A stretch of DNA of 38,220 bases from Planctomycetota bacterium (GTDB lineage: Bacteria > Planctomycetota > UBA1135 > GCA-002748355). Below are positions 34,090 through 38,220 of the stretch, piece by piece. Both the position numbers and the translations under genes were made by a program. The notes beneath the pieces were generated by a model, which saw only the letters and a list, made by a program, of their open reading frames with translations, was not told the DNA's origin and ran no database searches. The DNA lies in the NCBI GenBank assembly GCA_026984035.1, contig JALSSW010000166.1:1-38220 (forward strand). Direction: 5' to 3'. The number at the start of each line of letters is the position of its first letter. Within the stretch, counting starts at the first letter, position 1.

Positions 34090-34542
34090 ATGAGTGCTCC
34101 CCTCGGATCTGATTCGAAAGAGATCTGTGCCTTGGAAGCCTTGGTGCAAAGAGCCAAGTCGGCCTCTAAGAGGGCTTATGCTCCCTATTCCCGCTTTGTG
34201 GTGGGGGTGGCCCTTCGGACGAGGAAGGGAGATATTTTCGAGGGAGCCAATGTGGAAAATGGAAGCTATTCCCTGACCCTTTGCGCAGAACGAGTGACTA
34301 TGGCTGCGGCGGTGGCCGCCGGACAGCGGGACTTCGAGCTGCTTGTCCTCTACACTCCTACGGATCAGCCGACCTACCCCTGTGGGGCCTGTCGTCAGTT
34401 TTTGGCCGAGTTTTCGCCGAGTCTCGAGATCCTTCTTGTTTACAAGGGGGGGCGACTCCGGACGAACCTCGCTTCTCTCTTCCCCCAGCCCTTTCTTTTC
34501 GATGAAAAACTTTCCAGCCCGCCTGATTGCGAAAAAACGTGA
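34090..34542 (+). CDS. cdd: cytidine deaminase
   Basis: A 150-residue homotetrameric-type zinc enzyme that converts cytidine and deoxycytidine to uridine and deoxyuridine. Zinc ligands and the catalytic Glu are C65-A-E67 (LTLCAERVTM) and C98-x2-C101 (YPCGACRQFLAEF); VGVALRTRKGDIFEGANVEN is the conserved substrate-side strand. Length is typical. It starts 6 bp after the HPRT stop and its last 41 bp overlap the start of the pyrimidine-nucleoside phosphorylase gene in another frame, so translation is likely coupled. It gives the phosphorylase its uridine substrate. Confidence 0.95.
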   Translation: MSAPLGSDSKEICALEALVQRAKSASKRAYAPYSRFVVGVALRTRKGDIFEGANVENGSYSLTLCAERVTMAAAVAAGQRDFELLVLYTPTDQPTYPCGACRQFLAEFSPSLEILLVYKGGRLRTNLASLFPQPFLFDEKLSSPPDCEKT

Positions 34543-35821
34543 TGGGCACTCTCTGAGTTCCCTCGAGATCCAGGACCTGGTAGAGGGTGTTGTCGATGGG
34601 AGCCTCAGCGATGCCCAACTGGGCGCTCTTCTGATGGCGGGTTTTCTCGTGGGGAACAGCAACGAGGAGACGGCCCATTGGACTCGTGCGATGCGGGATT
34701 CGGGTTTCGTCCATGATCTTTCTAAGATTCCCGGGATCAAGGTGGACAAGCATTCCACCGGTGGGGTGGGGGACAAGGTGAGCTTGGTCCTTGCTCCGCT
34801 TGTGGCCAGCCTTGGCGTTCCGGTTCCCATGGTTTCGGGGAGGGGGCTGGGCCACACGGGGGGGACTGTGGACAAGTTACTCTCGATCCCGGGCTTTCGG
34901 ATGGATCTCAGCCCCGAGGAGTTTCGGAGGCTGATCGAAAACAATGGGTTGGCTATGTCGGCCGCGACAGATGCCGTTGCTCCTGCGGACCGGCGCATGT
35001 ATGCCACCCGGGATGTGACTGCGACCGTAGAATCCATCTCCTGGATCACAAGTTCGATCCTCTCCAAGAAGCTGGCCGAAGGAATCGATGCCCTTGTCTT
35101 GGATGTGAAGTGTGGGCGGGGGGCCTTTATGAAGGACCTTGAGCACGCCAAGCGTTTGGCTCAATCCCTCGTGCGAACCGCCAATCTTCTGGGTTGTGTG
35201 ACCAGCGCACGGATCACCAACATGGACAGGCCCCTAGGAAGGGCCATCGGAAATGCCCTCGAGGTGGAGGAGAGCATCCTCTGCCTGAAAGGAGGAGGCC
35301 CTACTGATTTGCGGGAGATCGTCCTCCTCCTGGCTGCGGATATGTTGGTCGCCGGGCAGGTCGTGGAGGAGGAAGGAGCCAAGGATCTCGCTGCCTCGGC
35401 CTTGGAGGACGGGCGCGCTCTGGAGCGCTTCCGGCTCATGGTTCAAGCCCAGGGAGGGGATCCTGAGGTTGTGGATCAACCTCGGAAAGTTTTGGGAGAA
35501 GCCCCGGTTTGCCGGAATCTCTGTGCAAAAACCGGAGGCTATCTTGAAGATCTTGATCCCTTCGAAATGGGCTGGACAGCCCTGGAACTGGGTGCGGGAC
35601 GGCGCGTTGCCAGCGACCCCATTGACCCTCTCGTGGGCCTTGTCTGCCACAAGGCCCCGGGCGACCGGGTGGAAAGGGGGGAGGTCCTTGTGGAGGTCCA
35701 TGCCAGGCAGCAAGGGGAGGCCGAAGAGGCACTGCAGCGTTTGGAGCCCCTCTTCAAAATCGGTGAGGACCTACCCATGCTTTCGCCCTTGTTGCTGGCT
35801 ACAGTCGGTCCCCAAGATTGA
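34502..35821 (+). CDS. pyrimidine-nucleoside / thymidine phosphorylase
   Basis: A 439-residue cytoplasmic enzyme that splits uridine, thymidine or deoxyuridine with phosphate to free base and (deoxy)ribose-1-phosphate. The family signature KHSTGGVGDKVSL begins at residue 83, and MVSGRGLGHTGGTVDKLLSI, ADRRMYATRDVTATVESISW and DVKCGRGAFM follow as in Pdp/DeoA. The C-terminal domain (DPIDPLVGLVCHKAPGDRVE) is the usual swinging barrel. ATG at 34502 was chosen because it gives a standard N-terminus; the gene overlaps the end of the cytidine deaminase gene by 41 bp. With Upp, the uracil product is returned to UMP. I cannot separate Pdp (broad) from DeoA by sequence alone. Confidence 0.93.
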   Translation: MKNFPARLIAKKRDGHSLSSLEIQDLVEGVVDGSLSDAQLGALLMAGFLVGNSNEETAHWTRAMRDSGFVHDLSKIPGIKVDKHSTGGVGDKVSLVLAPLVASLGVPVPMVSGRGLGHTGGTVDKLLSIPGFRMDLSPEEFRRLIENNGLAMSAATDAVAPADRRMYATRDVTATVESISWITSSILSKKLAEGIDALVLDVKCGRGAFMKDLEHAKRLAQSLVRTANLLGCVTSARITNMDRPLGRAIGNALEVEESILCLKGGGPTDLREIVLLLAADMLVAGQVVEEEGAKDLAASALEDGRALERFRLMVQAQGGDPEVVDQPRKVLGEAPVCRNLCAKTGGYLEDLDPFEMGWTALELGAGRRVASDPIDPLVGLVCHKAPGDRVERGEVLVEVHARQQGEAEEALQRLEPLFKIGEDLPMLSPLLLATVGPQD

Positions 35822-35866
35822 CTGCTTTCCCCTTCTTTTTTTCTTCCTCGACTCGGGAGAACTGAT

Positions 35867-37117
35867 TTGCCCATCATCTCGTTTCTCGGACTCTTCGGTT
35901 TCCTTGCGATTTGCTGGTTCTTTTCGGAGAACCGCAAAAGGATTAATTGGCAAACGGTCCTGGTAGGGCTGGGTCTCCAGATCCTTTTAGGCTTTGTCGT
36001 CCTTTATTGGAAACCGGGCAACCAAGCCCTGCGTGACCTCTCGACGGGCGTAGATCATTTTTTGAATCTGTCGGTCGCAGGGGGAAGTTTCGTCTTCGGA
36101 GTCCTGAGCGATTCGGATGCAGTGGGTTCCGTTTTCGGTGCAGGCAAAGGCTTCATCTTTGCCTTTATGGTTTTGCCCACCATCATCTTTTTCTCCGCCG
36201 TCATGGCTGTCCTCTATCACTTGGGAGTCATGCAGTGGATCGTCAAAATCATCGCTTCCACCATGGTCCGCTTTATGAAGACCTCCGGATCCGAAACTCT
36301 CTCCGTCTCCGCCAACATCTTCGTGGGGCAGACCGAAGCCCCTTTCTTGATTAAGCCTTTCCTGGCCCGGATGACTCGCAGCGAACTCATGGCGGTGATG
36401 ACCGGTGGCTTTGCGACCATCGCGGGGGGAGTTTTCGCTCTCTATGTCCTCTTTGGCGTGCCTGCCCAACATCTCATTGTCGCTTCTGTGATGTCCGCTC
36501 CTGCGGCCCTTGTTGTGGCCAAGATGTTGGTCCCCGAAACCGAAGCCAGCGAAACTTTGGGCAAGGTCGAAGCCAAAATGGAGAAAACCTCCTCCAACCT
36601 GGTGGAAGCCGCAACTACGGGAACCACCGATGGCCTCAGTCTCGCCCTGAACGTCGGCGCAATGTTGATCGCCTTCCTGGGCTTGATCGCCGCGGTCAAC
36701 TGGCTCCTCTCCTTTTTTACTCCCAGCTTTCCCCACTTCAGCGAAATCGAAGGTCTCACTCTCCAACGCATTTTGGGTTGGCTTTTTTCCCCCTTCGCTT
36801 TTCTCCTTGGCGTGGAATGGCATGACATCCCCGCGGTCGGACAACTCCTGGGACTCAAAATCGCCGTCAACGAACTGGTTGCCTACGACGTTCTCACCCA
36901 CCAGGTCCGCTCCCAAATCTCCGAGCGATCCTTCACCATCGCTACCTACGCCCTCTGCGGCTTCGCCAATCTTGGCTCCATCGGTATCCAAATCGGCGGT
37001 ATATCCGCCCTTTGCCCCGAACGGCGCAAGGACCTTGCTCAGCTGGCCCCCAAGGCCATGATGGCCGGGGCCTTTGCCAGCTGGATGACAGCCTCCGTCG
37101 CAGGTTTTCTTGCCTGA
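35867..37117 (+). CDS. nupC: CNT-family concentrative nucleoside transporter
   Basis: A 416-residue inner-membrane symporter that imports nucleosides with H+ or Na+. It shows the CNT core: NLSVAGGSFVFG, then FIFAFMVLPTIIFFSAVMAV, GSETLSVSANIFVGQTEAPF (the substrate and Na+ site loop), MTGGFATIAGGVFALYVLFG, and the late ALNVGAMLIAFLGLIAAVN, KIAVNELVAYDVL and YALCGFANLGSIGIQIGGIS. About ten hydrophobic helices. TTG start with GGGAGA six bases upstream. It lies 45 bp after the phosphorylase gene, so it belongs to the salvage operon and supplies its nucleosides. Which nucleosides are preferred is unclear. Confidence 0.93.
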   Translation: MPIISFLGLFGFLAICWFFSENRKRINWQTVLVGLGLQILLGFVVLYWKPGNQALRDLSTGVDHFLNLSVAGGSFVFGVLSDSDAVGSVFGAGKGFIFAFMVLPTIIFFSAVMAVLYHLGVMQWIVKIIASTMVRFMKTSGSETLSVSANIFVGQTEAPFLIKPFLARMTRSELMAVMTGGFATIAGGVFALYVLFGVPAQHLIVASVMSAPAALVVAKMLVPETEASETLGKVEAKMEKTSSNLVEAATTGTTDGLSLALNVGAMLIAFLGLIAAVNWLLSFFTPSFPHFSEIEGLTLQRILGWLFSPFAFLLGVEWHDIPAVGQLLGLKIAVNELVAYDVLTHQVRSQISERSFTIATYALCGFANLGSIGIQIGGISALCPERRKDLAQLAPKAMMAGAFASWMTASVAGFLA

Positions 37118-37196
37118 AACCCTTGGGAAACTGGGGAAGGCAGGATGACCTGAACTTCTTAATGCTTGCGTTGGGGGGAAAGGAGCGCAAGGTGTT

Positions 37197-37222
37197 CAGC
37201 CTTTGAAAGATTCCAAAGGCTG
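37197..37222. other. perfect 9-bp hairpin after the transporter gene
   Basis: CAGCCTTTG (37197-37205) and CAAAGGCTG (37214-37222) form a perfect stem with an 8-nt loop. No T-run follows on the plus strand, so this is only a possible factor-dependent end or RNA-stability element for the nucleoside operon. Confidence 0.45.
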
Positions 37223-37340
37223 GGGGAGGTTCTTCCGGTTTTTGACCCCATGGAATAGGAAGAATGAGAAGTAAAGAATTCTTCAAGTCTCCCCAAGCGA
37301 GGCAAAAAAAAATAAAAAAGGATTTTCTCCCTAAAGTCTT

Positions 37341-37353
37341 CCCCCCCCCCCCC
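37341..37353. repeat. 13-C homopolymer tract
   Basis: Thirteen consecutive C between an AT-rich stretch (37304-37340) and ATATG. The tract is about 90 bp upstream of the cysteine-rich secreted gene. Such tracts slip in replication and in sequencing; its length may be unreliable. Confidence 0.8.
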
Positions 37354-37368
37354 ATATGTCATAGGGGT

Positions 37369-37397
37369 TTGTGATCTCCCCTTTCAAAAACAATAAA
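37369..37397 (+). promoter_or_regulatory. candidate sigma-70-like promoter for the Cys-rich gene
   Basis: TTGTGA (37369-37374), a 17-bp spacer and AATAAA (37392-37397) match a weak housekeeping promoter. The spacing is right and it lies about 50 bp before the ATG, but the -10 is only 4 of 6. Confidence 0.3.
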
Positions 37398-37446
37398 CTC
37401 TTCTGAGGCGATACCCAATTCAGGAACCATTCACTATGGAGGAAAG

Positions 37447-37891
37447 ATGACCCTATTCATAAAACGCTTTTTTATTTTTTCTCCTTCCCTGCCTTTGGAT
37501 CATTGCATCAACGGCGGCCCATCTTCTACCCAGAAAAAATGAAAATTGCACAACGCTTGCTTTTACCTACCAATGCGGAACAGGGGTTTGCTACCAAGTC
37601 GTTTGCCCTGGCCCAACAACTCCTTGCCAAGACCCTGATGCAACTCAACCTTGTGGAGTGAAGTTTAATATCCTTTGGCCAGGTGGCCCCAATGTTTTCT
37701 ATTGCAGCTGTGATCCCTTAGGAACAGGACCGGCAAACGGATGTTTTGGATGGGTAAGCCACAACGGGTCTATGAAAGGTTGTAAGCCTGGTTCCACTTG
37801 TTCAAATGGTGAAATCTGTGATGAAAACGATATCCAGCTAGGGCAAACCGCTCCGGTATGTCAATGTAAAAAAGTCCCTGGTTCTAATTGA
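37447..37891 (+). CDS. small Cys-rich secreted protein, frameshifted in the signal peptide
   Basis: Read with a shift, this gives a signal peptide plus about 120 mature residues with 14 Cys. The ATG at 37447 has a textbook GGAGGA (37438-37443) upstream and reads MTLFIKRFF. In that frame it then stops at 37540-37542. The frame that holds the rest is open from 37463 and reads FLFFLLPCLWIIASTAA, a signal-peptide core, then ENCTTLAFTYQCGTGVCYQV, VCPGPTTPCQDPDATQPCG and so on to CQCKKVPGSN. The shift lies in the T-runs at 37468-37480. The shorter reading, from GTG 37658, would lose the signal and six Cys and has no spaced ribosome site. The even number of Cys suggests a disulfide-rich extracellular domain. 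I do not recognise the family. Base composition is AT-richer than the rest of the window. Confidence 0.6.
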
Positions 37892-38192
37892 AAAAGGCTT
37901 TCATAGGAAGAAAAGGAGATTCGAAACCCTGTAACACAGAAATCTTTTTTATCGCAAGTAATTGCATCGAAAGAACTTCGATCTTTCAGCTGGAAGGTTT
38001 CTTTGTGTGGAGGTTTCTTGATTCCAAAAAAATGTTTAATGACCAAGGAAAACAAGTTTTGAAGAAAAGCAACATTGACAGGAAACGAAGAGATTCGATC
38101 TTTTAAGCCTAATCGTTGAAGAAATAGGGATTATTTGTCTTTTTAAAAAAGATTGACATTAAATCTCTCACTTTGAAAGAATGCTGAAGACT
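37892..38192. other. AT-rich tail without a supported gene
   Basis: One short plus-strand frame (37888-38106, TTG start overlapping the previous stop) would give 72 residues, but it has no ribosome site, signal or recognisable motif. A TTGACA (38153-38158) could be a -35 box; no good -10 follows at the right distance. Confidence 0.4.
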
Positions 38193-38220
38193 ATGCCATC
38201 TAAAATGAAAGTTGTAATTC
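38193..38220 (+). CDS. possible start of a next gene, cut by window edge
   Basis: ATG at 38193 opens MPSKMKVVI to the right edge; a second ATG at 38205 is in frame. Only a weak GAAG lies upstream. The candidate -35 at 38153 would suit it. Too short to identify. Confidence 0.2.

Noticed and set aside
33418..35151. 577-residue open frame antisense to the HPRT, deaminase and phosphorylase genes
   Set aside because: It shadows three confidently identified genes on the other strand and its sequence matches no family.
35987..36991. 334-residue frame antisense to the nucleoside transporter gene
   Set aside because: Gly/Asp/Glu/His-rich shadow of hydrophobic codons; no independent support.
37888..38106. 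72-residue plus-strand frame after the Cys-rich gene
   Set aside because: TTG start without a ribosome site, AT-rich sequence and no recognisable feature; may be chance.

Overview
The window looks like a chromosomal segment of a Gram-negative, Planctomycetota-type bacterium. I base this on a DUF6797-type propeller protein next to a PA14-like/multi-heme cytochrome, on large secreted proteins with the C-terminal extensions I associate with deep-branching planctomycetes (the Saltatorellus/Rohdeia type), and on very cytochrome-rich gene content. The lineage call is inference. I saw no rRNA, tRNA, CRISPR array, transposase or phage gene.

Layout. (1) 1-5456, plus strand: the 3' part of a DUF6797-like propeller gene, a 5-heme cytochrome, a small secreted unknown and a membrane-anchored protein with a carboxypeptidase-regulatory-like domain; hairpin terminators follow. 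(2) 5651-8237, plus: a Gfo/Idh/MocA oxidoreductase and a GT-C-type membrane glycosyltransferase. (3) 8290-12563, minus: a secreted subtilisin-like protease, a strong terminator, then a dnaJ/cbpA-like gene translationally coupled to a cbpM-like gene. (4) 12821-20127, plus: a tight four-gene unit encoding a ferredoxin/flavoprotein/di-heme cytochrome b fusion, a 23-heme c-type cytochrome, an outer-membrane beta-barrel and a 16-heme c-type cytochrome, closed by an intrinsic terminator. This is the most interesting system in the window, because it has every part of an inner-membrane-to-surface electron conduit (porin-cytochrome type). (5) 20238-25534: an exopolysaccharide locus with a degenerate BY-kinase-like ATPase and a Wzz/GumC-like protein (minus), divergent from a polyprenyl glycosylphosphotransferase and a GT2 glycosyltransferase (plus). 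(6) 25593-29099, minus: a very long lipoprotein interrupted by one in-frame TGA. (7) 29466-31612, minus: an FrhB-family iron-sulfur protein and uracil phosphoribosyltransferase. (8) 31687-37117, plus: a secreted metallo-beta-lactamase/lamin-tail protein, then a purine/pyrimidine salvage run (HPRT, cytidine deaminase, pyrimidine-nucleoside phosphorylase, CNT nucleoside transporter). (9) 37118-38220: an AT-richer tail with a 13-C homopolymer and a secreted Cys-rich protein whose signal peptide is split by a frameshift.

How they work together. In region 4 the fusion protein could take electrons from NAD(P)H or ferredoxin (FAD, Fe-S) into membrane b hemes or quinol. The two multi-heme proteins, which carry 39 CXXCH sites in total, could then pass them through the barrel to an extracellular acceptor, or the flow could run the other way. 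In region 8, CNT imports nucleosides, cytidine deaminase and the phosphorylase yield uracil and ribose-1-phosphate, and divergently encoded Upp converts uracil to UMP, with HPRT doing the same job for purines. Region 5 makes and length-controls a polyprenyl-linked surface polysaccharide.
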